Shown: positions 33,696 to 44,510 of the stretch, piece after piece
Numbering within the stretch: position 1 is the first letter of the stretch
How the letters are laid out: each line of letters opens with the position of its first letter
Source: Rhizoclosmatium globosum
Taxonomy: Eukaryota; Chytridiomycota; Chytridiomycetes; Chytridiales; Chytriomycetaceae
NCBI GenBank assembly: GCA_002104985.1
Contig: MCGO01000028.1
Coordinates: 186,001-250,000, forward strand
Direction: 5' to 3'
Length of the DNA: 64,000 nucleotides
The notes under the pieces: generated by a model
The model's database searches: none
Seen by the model: only the letters and a program-made list of their open reading frames with translations
Told to the model about the DNA's origin: nothing
Made by a program: the position numbers and the translations under genes

Positions 33696-33849
33696 GACGA
33701 TGGCCAAGAGATTACCTCTAATGCCAACCACAAGAGAAGACGATGGCCAAGAGATTACCTCTAATGCCAACCAAAAGAGAAGACGATGGCCAAGAGATTA
33801 CCTCTAATGAAAGAGAAGATGATGGCCAAGAGATTACCTCTAATGCCAA
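33696..33849 (+). repeat. 43-bp tandem repeat, about four units
   Basis: Units begin GACGATGGCCAAGAGATTAC and continue CTCTAATGCC; two full 43-bp units, one shortened to 36 bp and a last partial unit. It ends just before the 3' end of the zinc-ribbon gene. There are no unique spacers, so it is not a CRISPR array. Confidence 0.9.
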
Positions 33850-33866
33850 CTAAAACCAATGAATGT

Positions 33867-34687
33867 TTATTTCCAAGTTCCCGTCATAAAACGCAAAGCA
33901 CATTCAACGCAATTTGAATCATTGCAGCATTGAACTCTGCATTCGTCAGTAGAATGAAATGGAGCTGAACAGTGATGGCAAGTTCTTGGCTTCAATTTCC
34001 GAGTCCCACGTTCCTGACACTGCATATACTGACAATTCTGAAACTTGCATAGCTTCTCCCAACCCAGCTTGGTGTGCCGACGACCACTGAATGCATTGTT
34101 TCCACAATGGCCACACCAAATCGCTCGGTTCGACTTTCTCCAAGCATTGACACGCGTTACATACAAGTCCCAGTTAATAACGTCGTCAACGTCTAGATCT
34201 CCATCATTGTTTGCGATATTTTGTCGACTTTCAGCATACTTGATCCGTAACATCAAATTTGAAATATAAGTTGAAGAGTCTATTGGTGATAGATGTCAAT
34301 CTTGGCAAGGTTACTTTCAAAGCTTACCATTATCAGTTTGATTGCCCAATTCCAGATCCGCGTCTTACCACAATGCGTAGAGTTGTTGTCCACCGTTTGT
34401 GGCTGTTTGTGCATGTTTGACAGCTTCTACTCGCTCGTGGCACTCCAGTTCGTCTTCAGCAATATCAGAGGACTGATTTGCATCGTCATTGTTGTTATCC
34501 TGTCAAGTACTGATTGATGAGTCCACAAAGCAAACAAATAAACTAGACTCACCTCATCTGATTCTGACGAGCTACTAGAATCACCCTCGCTACAAACAGA
34601 GACACAATCAGCTGTGTAGTGTGTTGAAGGGTCCTCTTCAAGTCGTGCAATAATGGATGCCAGCGAGAAGAGGAACGAGTTTGACAT
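33867..34687 (-). CDS. Cys-rich zinc-ribbon protein encoded by the element
   Basis: Starts MSNSFLFSLASIIARLEEDP at 34687; the first exon ends in an acidic/Ser stretch (SSSSSESDE) at a GTGAGT donor, followed by DNNNDDANQSSDIAEDELEC. A further join, whose exact splice sites I could not settle (donor GTAAGC near 34323 and acceptor CCAATAG near 34276, with a possible very short extra intron upstream), leads to the last exon from ~34275: MLRIKYAESRQNI, DVDDVINWDLYVTRVNAWRK, IWCGHCGNNAF, LCKFQNCQYMQC, TCHHCSAPFHS, CCNDSNCVECALRF, ending FMTGTWK. At least 13 Cys in pairs suggest two or three zinc ribbons. No known family recognised. Its start codon faces that of the histone gene 20 bp away, implying a shared promoter. 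Possible DNA- or chromatin-binding partner; inference only. Confidence 0.6.
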
Positions 34688-34707
34688 CTGATTGATTTAC
34701 GTCGAAA

Positions 34708-35333
34708 ATGCTTGGCAGACGCACAAACTCAAACAACACAACCAACCTACGAAGTCGCAACTTGGTGCGGGTTCATCGCACTTTGTCGAAATCATTTGGA
34801 GTGGACCGCTGCAATGTTAGGCCAAAAGTGCCCCGAGCCGCCTCCCTATCTGCAAAAGCGCGAATGGAGAATCAAGACTGGCAAGAAGCTCCTTCTCCGC
34901 AAAAAGAGAGACGCCGTCTTCCGCCTGGTGTTGCCGCACTGCTTGAAATTAAAAAATACCAAAGTCGCTTCAAACTAATGATTCCGACTGCCCGTATGAA
35001 ACGCCTGGTGAGCAACTACCTTCCTGTCACACTCGTCTCATAAGTAACTCAAAACAGATCTTTCAAATTCTCCGCGAAGAATATCGCAGTCGCAGGCCTA
35101 ACGAACGTATTCCGGTTGTCTTTGAATCTAATCAAAATTCAGAACCAAATGCGAACCATCGATACTTGCTTCAAAAGAACGCCCTTGTTGCCATTCATGA
35201 AGCGGCTGAAGCTTATCTTGTGTCTTTCTTTGAAGATGTTAATCTTGCAACAATTCATCGCAAGCGTGCAACCATTGACAAGGACGATATAAACTTTATC
35301 AAAACATTACGCTCTAGAGCTGGTTTACTTTAA
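34708..35333 (+). CDS. Divergent (CenH3-like) histone H3 variant carried by the transposon
   Basis: Two exons, 34708-35007 and 35058-35333, 50-nt GT-AG intron in phase 0, 191 residues. Exon 1 ends [20 protein letters not shown] and ARMKRL (residues 71-100), matching H3 PGTVALREIRRYQ and the helix before alpha 1. Exon 2 contains [33 protein letters not shown] and [12 protein letters not shown], matching H3 [30 protein letters not shown] and DIQLARRIR. The N-terminal tail (~70 residues) lacks the ARTKQ and ARKS modification motifs, and the loop between alpha 1 and alpha 2 is about 20 residues longer than in H3. A novel tail plus long loop 1 are features seen in centromeric H3, so CenH3-like is a fair label; whether it enters nucleosomes is unknown. 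Confidence 0.88.
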
Positions 35334-35466
35334 ATAAAATATCATTCATGTGAAGGAGAGACGGGGAGTACGAAAAAGATTTATGCAACCTTTCCTTTGG
35401 AACCCCAAACCAAAGAACTCTTGCAATAACAGAGTCTTATCTTTGTTCTCCTTAGCTCTTTATTGT

Positions 35467-37019
35467 TTACTTATTTCTTCCCCACAACCCTTTCCTAAAA
35501 GCAGATCCAAAAACATTGTTGTCAATATCATTCCATGCATTACTAATCCAATCACAGATCACAGCGTAACTAGGGCGCTTACGTCTTCCGTCTGCATTCA
35601 ACTCGCTCGCATCTGTCATGGAACTCCGCATCCAAACTGTCCACCTTCGCCGAATTCCATCTTTGAAAGGTTTGATGATTCCAATATCTAGTGGCTGAAG
35701 TTTTGACGTGTATCCACCCGGAATCACAGCGGGAATTATTCCAGTATCCTTAAATGCACTCTTTACTGGGTGAGTCAAGTGAGCTTTGTAACTGTCCAAC
35801 AACATCATCAGTTTTCTTCCAGAAGATTCGGATTTAAATTGAGGAATGCACTCGTTGAGAATCAAGTCACTATCGAACCAGGCATTTTGTTGAAATGTAA
35901 CTTGAACACTGACTCCAAGAGCACTGACTTGAGCAGGCACCGTTTTGGCCAGTCGACCAGTTCTTGCACCCTTAAAGACAACTAATGGAGGAAGTCGATG
36001 TCCATCCCCGCGACATGTCAATCCAACCGAGAATCCAGTCGACTCGTTTCCAGTATTCTTGATGATTACATTTGTCGATCCTTTCCAATGCACTGTATTC
36101 TTGAGCGACATATCAAAGTAGAGTCTAGTTTGATCAAAGTTGTAAATATCTTTGACAGTGAGACCATTCGTTTGTTGTCTGTAAATGAAATCATCAAAAA
36201 GAGCGATCTTTGGATCAGTACCAGCCACGAAAGACGAAACAGGAGTAAAGAAAATGTTTTTGTTTGTTTTATTGGTTTTATTTGTTTTTGGTTTGTTTTG
36301 TGTGGTTTGGTTGATGAAGGAGGAGGAGAGAATGGGTAGAGGGAGGGGTGGAGTGTCACTGTGGTCCAACAACCCACAAGTTCTAGTTGTAGTTCTCGCT
36401 CTGATGCTCAGTCTATATCGCTCCATGAATCCTGTACACCAACGGGATGATGCAGTGAAGGTTTCTCTACGCTGTTCAGTTCCAACCCCTAGCGCTGCAT
36501 CAGCCAATAAACTCAAGGGATCCTTCACGTATGCCAACATCCACTCGCGCAAGTCTGCCGGCGACACTGCGTATCCACGGTTTCTCTGGTCCGCCACCAG
36601 TCCAAACACCTTCACTTCCTCCTCCAGGAACATACAGCGCACCATAGAGGGAGATGGAGAGAGTATAGAGGGGTTGCAACCCCATCAAAATCTACGCTAA
36701 TGCGCGAGAGAGAGGGAGGGGCTCTGTCGATGCGACTGTGTTCCTTCCTTCCACCGCCCACCATCACACTTCCCCATCCACAGTGCAGAGACTTCCCACC
36801 TCGCTTCACAGATTCGTCTTTGATGGTTTCAAACGATCGTACCCACTTGGACAGCATCGACCTGTTGAGGGAATGTTTAGTAGCAACGGCAGTAAGAGAA
36901 CCACTGCGAATCTTCCTGTGTGGAGCAGAGGCAGCAAGCGAGGCAGAGAGTGCTCGCACTTCATCGACGATGCGCAACTTGTACGTCAGGGTGTATTGCT
37001 TTCGCATTGGGTGAGCCAT
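35467..37019 (-). pseudogene. pogo/Tigger-type DDE transposase, frameshifted
   Basis: N-terminal part MAHPMRKQYTLTYKLRIVDE begins at 37019 (an in-frame Met at 37073 also exists), with a psq/CENP-B-type helix-turn-helix. A second DNA-binding region (AVSPADLREWMLAYV, WCTGFMERYRLSIRARTTT) follows. The catalytic DDE_1 domain has three aspartates: IYNFDQTRLYFDM (D171 of the 392-codon second frame), LMMLLDSYKAHLT (D284) and KLQPLDIGIIKPF (D320), a DD35D arrangement as in pogo/Tigger. Between the DNA-binding regions, near 36669-36684, five extra bases relative to copy 1 shift the frame, so the protein is split. No intron with good sites repairs it. Stop TAA at 35467-35469. Confidence 0.85.
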
Positions 37020-37074
37020 CAGTGAGTTGTGGTCAAGTTTGGCAAAGAAAAAGTGAAGATATATGTTCTTCATC

Positions 37075-37088
37075 TCTGAAAATAATGG
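37075..37088 (-). repeat. Right terminal inverted repeat of copy 2
   Basis: Read inward from the right end it is CCATTATTTTCAGA (copy 1: CTATTATTTTCAGA), an imperfect inversion of the left end CTATTTTTAGA. TA follows directly at 37089-37090. Confidence 0.7.
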
Positions 37089-37158
37089 TAATTGATGTTT
37101 TTCACAATAACTTTCTTTTCCCTCCCATTTCTTTTATTTCTCGTAAAAGAAAGGAAAT

Positions 37159-39309
37159 CTATTTCAGAAGTTGTTGATAGATATTGTTATCAGTTTCCTC
37201 GACGTATGGGTACTTGAGCTTATCCATGAACTCATCAAACACTTTGGTAGCAGTTGGAGGAACTTGAATACCAACAAATACTTTTCCCATATCACCACCA
37301 TAGTTTCGGTAATGGAACAAAGAACAGCTGAGTTGCTGGCTCTCAGTGGTACCGTTCAGGGAAGTGAGGAAGTGATGTAAAGCTCCAGGTCTCTCTGGGA
37401 AAGTGAAACGGAACACACGCTCGTGTGGAACCTATATATGAAGAGGATCAGTCTAAACGGTCTCACATTAAGAGACATAAACGAGACATACCGCGCTTCT
37501 ACCACCGACCAAGTAACGACCGTGGGCTTTTCCCATTTCGTTGTTGGAAGCGTCAAGACCATGCATTCCTTGGGATTCAAGAGTTTTGAAGATATCAGCC
37601 AACTCCTTTTCTCTGTCTTCAACTCTGAGCGACAAGATAACTGTCGCCTTTTCTGAGTTTCCATAACGGTAAGAAAACTCGGTAACGTTTCTTGGGTGAA
37701 TGGCACGGTAGAGAGACATGAAGCTGGAAGAAGAGTCAGCAACAATATGATAATCAGCAGTAGTAGCACACACCTTCCAGGCTTCTCAGGAATAGTGACA
37801 GAAATCAAAGCTTCCTTCTGTTCACCAAAGTCAGCACGGTCAGCGACAAAGCGGAGACGGTCAAAGTTCATATTGGCTCCAGAGCAAATGGCAATAAAAG
37901 TCTTTCCCTCGAGTTTGTTCTCGGCAATATATCTTTTCATACCGGCCATTCCGAGGGCTCCAGCTGGTTCGACAATGGAACGAGTGTCTTCGAAAATGTC
38001 CTTGATGGCAGCTGTTGAAAGGAATCAGAATCTAGTTTCACAGGATATTGTGTTGGATGCTTACCACAGATTTCGTCGGTAGTCACCAACACCATCTCAT
38101 CAACCAAATCCTTACAGATTCTAAAAGTCTCTTCACCCACTAAACGAACGGCAGCACCATCCGCAAACAGACCAACTTCATCCAGCAATACCCTCTTTCC
38201 AGCCTTGATAGACTTTGTCATTGCATCAGAATCGTAAGTCTCAACACCAATAATCTGAGAAAACACTTAATTATTATTCAACAAATTGTGATGTTGCGTA
38301 CCTTGATGTGTGGAGCAACACGCTTCACATAGGAAGCAATACCTGCTGCCAAACCACCACCACCGCAACAAACAAAGATGGCATCGACATCCTGATGTTT
38401 AGGAACCTGACGCAATAACTCAACACCAATAGTTCCTAATTTGATTCAGAACGAAATCAGCTTTCCCACATCATTTCAAAATACTGATGTAATTTGTTTT
38501 ACCTTGTCCAGCAATAACATACGGATCATCGTAAGGAGGAATATTGGTCAACTTGTGCAACGCAGAAAGCCTAGTACACTCTCCCTTCGCCTCATCAAAA
38601 TCGTTTCCAAACAACACAACCTGAGCTCCAAGGCGCTTCACGTTCCGGACCTTGATGGGGGGTGTAGCAAGAGGCATGACAATCGTTGCCTTGATACCCA
38701 TCTTTTGGGCAGCAAGAGCCACACCTGGGAATATCAAAAGTTGGTTTTTTGGGGGGTTTTGGATGTTATCTCACACACAGTGATAAGAAAAAAATTTGGG
38801 GAGGGAGGGAGTGTGTGTAAAGTACCTTGAGCATGGTTTCCAGCGGAACAGGCAATGACTCCGGCTTCCTTCTCATCGTCTGAAAGCTGCTGCATGCGGT
38901 TGTAGGCGCCACGCAGCTTGAAGGAGAAGACTGGTTGGAGGTCCTCGCGCTTCATGAGTACTGTGTTCTTGGTTTTGTTTGAGAGATTGTTTGCGTGCTG
39001 GAGAGGTGTTTCGTGGGCGACATCTGATTTGGCAGGGAAGGGTAAGGTTAGGGGGAAAGGGTGACAGGTTGAAGGGGGAGGGAGGGATCAAGGCTCACCA
39101 TACACATTGGCAGTCAGGATGAGCTTGAGATAATCTGGGCCTTCCTCAACTTGGGGAGCGATGCCATTCCCAGTTTGCTTTTTCCAGGGATTTGCTACGA
39201 TTGCGTGTGTGCTCGGGCCCTCTGTAGCTGTCTTCTGGCGCTTCTCCCTTTGTGTCATTCTTTTTTCGCTCCAATCTGTTCCCATCTCCCACCATTTTGA
39301 ATGATTCAC
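37159..39309 (-). CDS. ILV1: Threonine dehydratase (threonine ammonia-lyase)
   Basis: PLP enzyme converting threonine to 2-oxobutanoate, the first step of isoleucine synthesis. Exons in order: [53 protein letters not shown] (PLP lysine); [36 protein letters not shown] (phosphate-binding glycines); [30 protein letters not shown]; then two ACT-like regulatory regions ([21 protein letters not shown] and [16 protein letters not shown]), as in isoleucine-inhibited biosynthetic enzymes. Ends QQLLK with TAG 37159-37161. Possible starts are Met at 39309, 39285 and 39258; none gives a textbook mitochondrial presequence. The transposon's right end lies ~70 bp downstream. Confidence 0.95.
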
Positions 39310-39362
39310 ATGAAGCGAAAGAAGATGTATTTATAGCTGGTTTTTTTAATTCCCCTGAATAT

Positions 39363-41087
39363 CTAAATTGGAAAGTTTCGTCGTAACAATTCGTACGTCA
39401 TAAAAATAACTCCACTAGTTGGCGCAGATCTGGCCACAGTAATCCCACACCCTCGGTAAAACCCTTTGATTCCTTGAGTTGCGTAAATCTCTCGTGCAAT
39501 CTCTGAAAACCCTTTTTTGGTCGTTGATCCCACTTCCATTGTCTGTTGCCGTGACTTGATCACGTCTGCTGGGAAGAATGAGAAATTGAACATCTAGGAA
39601 TTGATGATATTAGTTTCATTGGAGAGTGGAAAGGAGACAAGTGGGTGACCATATGTCAGGAGAAAGAGATTGGACTCCAAACCAAAAACAAATCCAATCA
39701 AAGAAGCCACTTTCAATAAAATAAAACGGATGTAAAACTTACCATTCCAGCAAGAGCACCCGCCCCCATCAACTGCCAAGGCGACAAATCATCCTTCGTC
39801 TTCACCCCTTTCGCCTTATTCCTCTCAATCAACAACATACAAACATACTCATACGTCCCAAACCACGCAGCCCCACCTCCACTCTCCCTCAAAAACGTCC
39901 CCAAATGCCCACGATAAAACCCACGCACACCCTCTGCACGCAACGTCTCACGCACGATGTGAAACGGCCCATTGTACGTCGGTCGAATCGAGGCTGACGC
40001 AGTGTGCTTGTTGAGGCCTTGCACTTGGAGTTTGCATTTGATGAGTTCGATGGGCGTGAGGACCATTGAGACGATTGCGCCTGAGAAGAAGCCGCATGTG
40101 GAGAGTTGGGTGAGGGAGAGAGGGGTTTCGGGTGGGGAGGAGGAGAGGGTTCGGACGAGGGTTTGGATTTGGTTGTAGCAGAGGAATAGGCCTGAGTTTT
40201 CAATCATGGCACCGACTAGTGGAGCGGAGATTCCCTGGTTGTTATTATTATTTTTAATGGAAAGAGGATGTTAGATTGTGTTGGGTGGGAAGGTGAGGTA
40301 TGGAGTGTTTGACTAATGGCTTGAGATAAAGAGGTGATAAGGAGGGAACTGAGGGAAAGACTTTGGAGCAGATGGGAGTATGGGAAGAAAGAGACAGAGT
40401 TCATCCAAATGATATGACAAAGGGTGTGGATAGTAGCGATAATGAGAGAGCCAAAAGCCTTTAAACTGACAGGGTTTGTATCTCCATCATCCGTGTCGCA
40501 ATAACATAATTGCTTGTCTTGTAGTGGATAAAGACTATTGGTATATGCCAAGAATTGAACATCTTGGGCGTTTTGATTGATAGAGGAAGCTTGGATCAGA
40601 GCTTGGAGGTTGTTGGGAAATCTGTGTTCGTTCCTGAAGCAGCCCAAGCCCATTTTAAGATAACTATGCGATACTGTACAGCGTTCCAACCAATTGTTTC
40701 CTTTTCAGTCCTTGGCTGTGCATTGTCACGGGCCGATCCTCGCTCACACGAAATCTAGCTTCACAACTCATGTGAACCCAACTCACCTTGTAGAGACCCA
40801 GGAAGCCCTCCGCGCGAAGGGTACGTACAAAGACATCGAGGGGACCTTTGAAGGTAGGGGCAGAATGGTCGAGGACAAGGGGCTGGGTCTGCAGCCGAAC
40901 TTTGATAGTGTCAAAGGGGTATTCGACAAACTTGCCAACGACACCGGCAATCTGTATAGATTACAAGAGATTGAGGGAAAGGGTTGAGGGATAAGCAGGC
41001 AAGGCAGTGAATGCAAGGACAGGGAGTGAAACGCACGGATCCATAGACTAGGTCTCCAATGGCAGAGTTTGCATCCTGTGATGTCAT
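39363..41087 (-). CDS. ORT1: Mitochondrial ornithine carrier (SLC25 family)
   Basis: Inner-membrane antiporter with three ~100-residue repeats, each with a PxD/ExxK/R signature: [27 protein letters not shown] and [12 protein letters not shown]. Starts [17 protein letters not shown] at 41087; [17 protein letters not shown] and [21 protein letters not shown] closely resemble yeast Ort1/Arg11, so ornithine exchange is the likely role, supplying arginine synthesis. Ends [12 protein letters not shown]. Exons 2 and 3 are separated by an unusually long intron (about 40236-40788, 553 bp) with canonical ends. Divergent from the HECT gene, start codons 91 bp apart. Confidence 0.87.
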
Positions 41088-41178
41088 TGTGGGAAGGAAG
41101 AAAAAAGATTGGGAATCACAGACCAATCACCATCAAACAAACAAGAACCAACTCCAACACCAACCAACCAACCAACTA

Positions 41179-44100
41179 ATGTTTGGAGCAGGCCCAAAGA
41201 AGGTGTCAGTCGCCGAAGAAGCCCGAAGACAGCGAGAGGAACGCGAGCGAATGCGGGTTGAAAAGGAGGCTGTTGAACGAACAACGAAGGCTGGTCGGGT
41301 TCTAGTTCGTCAATGGGAAAAGAGAATCCAACGGAGAAAGGCGTTTGAAGAAAGCAGGAAAGAGTTTGTTGAATTGGTTGAAAGTGGAGCAAGTGGAGCA
41401 ACTGGAGCAAGTGGTAGTGATGGCAACTTGTTTATTGCGTTGTTGGTATTCAGAGCCCTCCAGGTTGAAGTTGATCCAGGAAACCACTTCGAAGCACTTG
41501 CTCGGCGAATCGCGAATCCCGGATCGCTTGCCCAACTACACACACGCGCCACTTCGCATCCACTGCTCTTCCAACGCGCAATCGAAACCATCGTCAAAGT
41601 GGCGGTGCTCAGAGCCGCCGCCTCGCCCACGTCAACGCCGGAACTGCGGCTGCTCGTTGCAATTGCCACGTGCTCGTCTGCCGCGATCCACGAGGCTGCC
41701 ACGTCCGTCTGGTCGCTGAAAGAGTGGTCTGCCGTTGCTAGTGCCCTGTCCGCAAATGTCGCAATCGCTGTTTCTGCAAGACGCAGACTCGATGCGAATG
41801 CAGAGAAACCTGCTCTGCTTGGAATCAACGCGTGGTTGCTCGTGACCATGTCGCTGTTTGCCCAGAAGGGTTCAACGGAGAACCACTGGCCTCACATTAC
41901 CGCCTATGTTCTCTCCACTCCACTGCTTCTCTCTGTCATTGACGAAAGTGGAAAGAATCTGCTCAAAAAACACAATGCCCTCAAATCCACTCTTGCTCTG
42001 TTATCAACAACTCCTGATTCCTCACCTTCACTCGCGCGTATTCATGGAGAACTATCCCTTTACCTTCTGGCTAATTTGCTCGAACTTGTGAAACTGGATC
42101 CTTCAATCTCTTTTGCTTCTGACTCCCGCCCGTCAACAACTTCATCACAGACTCAATCCCCTTTGATGCCCTTTGTTGGCGTTGCTACGAATCTTCTCCT
42201 TCTGTGCGCTCAATACGTTAAATCAAAAGCTACAAACAAATCACGCTTTCATCCTGTCCTCCAGTGGTATTCTGGTCCCGTGCTGGATATTCCTACCGAA
42301 TTTCACACCCGTCTTGCTGACACCTTGTCGTTTCTATGGTCCCGTCCTTTCCTAAATACCCTTTTTGCTGACCTGCTTTCCTTTGGATTTCCTCCACCAC
42401 AATCATCCTCGGCACTCAAAAAGACTCAGTTTTTTAACAAACTTGGATTCAGAGATGATGGCATTTCCACCGTAGATGCAACGACAATCTCTGTTTCAAC
42501 TCTTGAAAAATGCCAATTGTATCACCAGCTGACTCGTGTGTTGAAAAACTCAGCTACACATATATTGACTGCGTTGAGTTGGACTCCCGGATTGATTCCT
42601 AGGCTATGGCGTTTGATTGGGATTGTTGGGCCTCCACATTCTTTGGGAACTCAACTGTTTTTGAAAGCTGCAACGAATCCAGCCAAAGAACCGCTTATTC
42701 CCATCTTCCATCTCTTCTGCGAATGCTGCTGCATTCTATTTTTGACTCTTGACGACGATGACCTCTACACAAACCAATTTCCCTTTCTGTTGGACGAATT
42801 AGCTGCACTCTCTGCCTTCCTGAATGCATTCTGTTTCACAGCAATATGGACTTCTCCCACGCTAACCTCACCAACCTCACCCTCCACATTAACTCTTGAA
42901 GACGGCCTAACAACATCACTCCACGAAGCCACGCACCGTCTCCTCAGCATTCTTTACGACCAAAGCACCCGCCGCCCCTTCACCGATACTCAAGACCCAT
43001 GGACCCGCAAAGAAGTCTCCCGCGCCTCTATTGTCGACGACATCAAACGCAACGACCCCCGTGCCCTCCAAATCCTCACCTCAATGCCCCAAACAATCCC
43101 CTTCCCCCACCGCGTCGACATTTTCCGCCACCTCGTCCGCGCCGACAAGGCCACAATCGGCGAAACCCCACTCGTCATCACCGTCCGCCGCACAACCCTC
43201 CTCGAAGACGGGTTCCGCCAACTCTCCAAAATCACCCCCGCCCAACTCAAACAAACCGTCAAAGTCCGCTTCGTCAGCGCGCTCGGCGTCCCCGAGGCCG
43301 GCATCGATCAACACGGCCTGTTTAAAGAGTTCCTCGAAGACATTTCGAAGCGCGCGTTCGCGAGTGACTTTGGACTGTTTCGAACGACGGACGATGGGAA
43401 TGTTGTGCCGTCTGTTGGATCTGGGGTGCATGAAAACCATTTGGAGTTGTTGGAGTTTGTGGGCCGGATGTTTTCCAAGGCGTTGTATGAAGGCATTGTG
43501 ATTGATGTGCCGTTTGCGCCGTTTGTGTATGCGAAAATGGTTGGGAGGATCAACTATTTGGAGGATCTGCCGAGTCTTGATGCACAGTTGTACAAAAATT
43601 TATGCTTTTTGAAGCATTACGAAGGGGATGTAGAGGATCTTGGGTTGAGTTTTACGATTGATGAGGATTTGTTTGGGCATGTCAGGACAAAGGAAATTAA
43701 ACCGGGAGGTGCTGCTATAGTTGAGTTGTGATTGTTTACTTTAGATTTGTAACTAAATAGGAATAGGCTGTGACGAATGAAAACAAATACGAGTATATCC
43801 ATATCATGTCGGATTACAGGCTGAATCAGGAATGTAAAGCACAATTTAAGGCTCTGGTTGGAGGGTTCCGAGCCATCATGCCTGAAAAGTTTATCCGGTT
43901 CTTTGCACCCCGTGAATTGCAGGTCCTGATGAGTGGTGAAAATGTAGATTTCGATATCAGTGATTTGAGGAGACACACAAAGTATGAAGGCGGATATTTT
44001 GATGGCCATAACACCATTCGAAGTTTCTGGCAAGTTGTCGAGGAAATGGCACCAAAAGAAAAGGTGATTGCTTGTGTTCATTTGTTTCTCTGACTAAATT

Positions 44101-44417
44101 TTTTTTCACAGAGTATGTTCCTAAAGTTTTGTACTTCTTGCTCAAATCCTCCTGTTGGCGGATTCCGGCATTTAGAACCACCATTTACGATACGATTTGT
44201 GGCTGCTATCTCTAGCGATGATGTTGAACTCAGTCCAGCTGGGAAATTTGGGAAAGCGCTTGGATCGTTCTTCGGAGTTGGAAAAGATGCTACCCGATTA
44301 CCCACAGCAAGCACGTGTTTCAATGTGCTGAAGTTACCAGCTTATCAAAAAAAGAGCTCGCTGAAGCAAAAGTTGATGTATGCTGTCAACTCGGGAGCTG
44401 GATTTGAGTTGAGTTGA
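41179..44417 (+). CDS. HECT-type E3 ubiquitin ligase, UBE3B/UBE3C (Hul5)-like
   Basis: Three exons: 41179-43719, 43767-44063, 44112-44417, total 1,047 residues. The start MFGAGPKKVSVAEEARRQRE resembles the N-terminus of UBE3B/C (short segment, then Arg/Glu-rich helix and IQ-like VRQWEKRIQRRK); an upstream in-frame ATG at 41059 would run into the ORT1 start. The HECT domain starts around VDIFRHLVRADK: FVSALGVPEAGIDQHGLFKEFLEDI, FVGRMFSKALYEGI, VTNENKYEYIHIMSDYRLN, GEFNVDF-type FDISDLRRHTKYEGGY, and LPTASTCFNVLKLPAY, containing the catalytic cysteine. First intron uses GTTGAG as donor, also seen in the flavin oxidase gene. Expected role: ubiquitin-chain elongation, possibly at the proteasome. 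Confidence 0.92.
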
Positions 44418-44510
44418 AATTAATAAATCCAACAAAGTATTCAATAAAGTACACATTCATTCATCCAAATGCTGCATAATAATCATAATTGTTGGCAATT
44501 CTTGTTCATC

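Larger units (their letters stand above)
25735..37088 (-). mobile_element. 11.35-kb pogo/Tigger-type DNA transposon carrying a giant Fanzor-like gene, a histone H3 variant and a zinc-ribbon gene (copy 2)
   Basis: Limits come from alignment with the short copy at 1209-3764: homology begins and ends abruptly at these bases, each side bordered by TA (25733-25734 and 37089-37090). Order from the right end: transposase (35467-37019, minus), histone H3 variant (34708-35333, plus), zinc-ribbon gene (33867-34687, minus), repeat spacer, Fanzor-like gene (25826-33371, minus), then ~90 bp to the left end. It lies between the start codon of the Swf1-like gene (7 bp away) and the 3' end of threonine dehydratase (~70 bp away). 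The transposase frame is broken, so this copy is probably not autonomous. Confidence 0.9.

Noticed and set aside
33696..33849. CRISPR-like array
   Set aside because: Direct tandem repeats with no unique spacers.
25735..37088. An endogenised giant virus or Maverick-like element (because of a histone gene)
   Set aside because: No capsid, packaging ATPase or polymerase-B gene; short TA-flanked inverted ends, a DDE transposase and spliceosomal introns fit a DNA transposon.
40216..40689. 157-codon minus-strand frame in the long ORT1 intron
   Set aside because: It runs through the acceptor into an exon in another frame and shows no recognisable domain.
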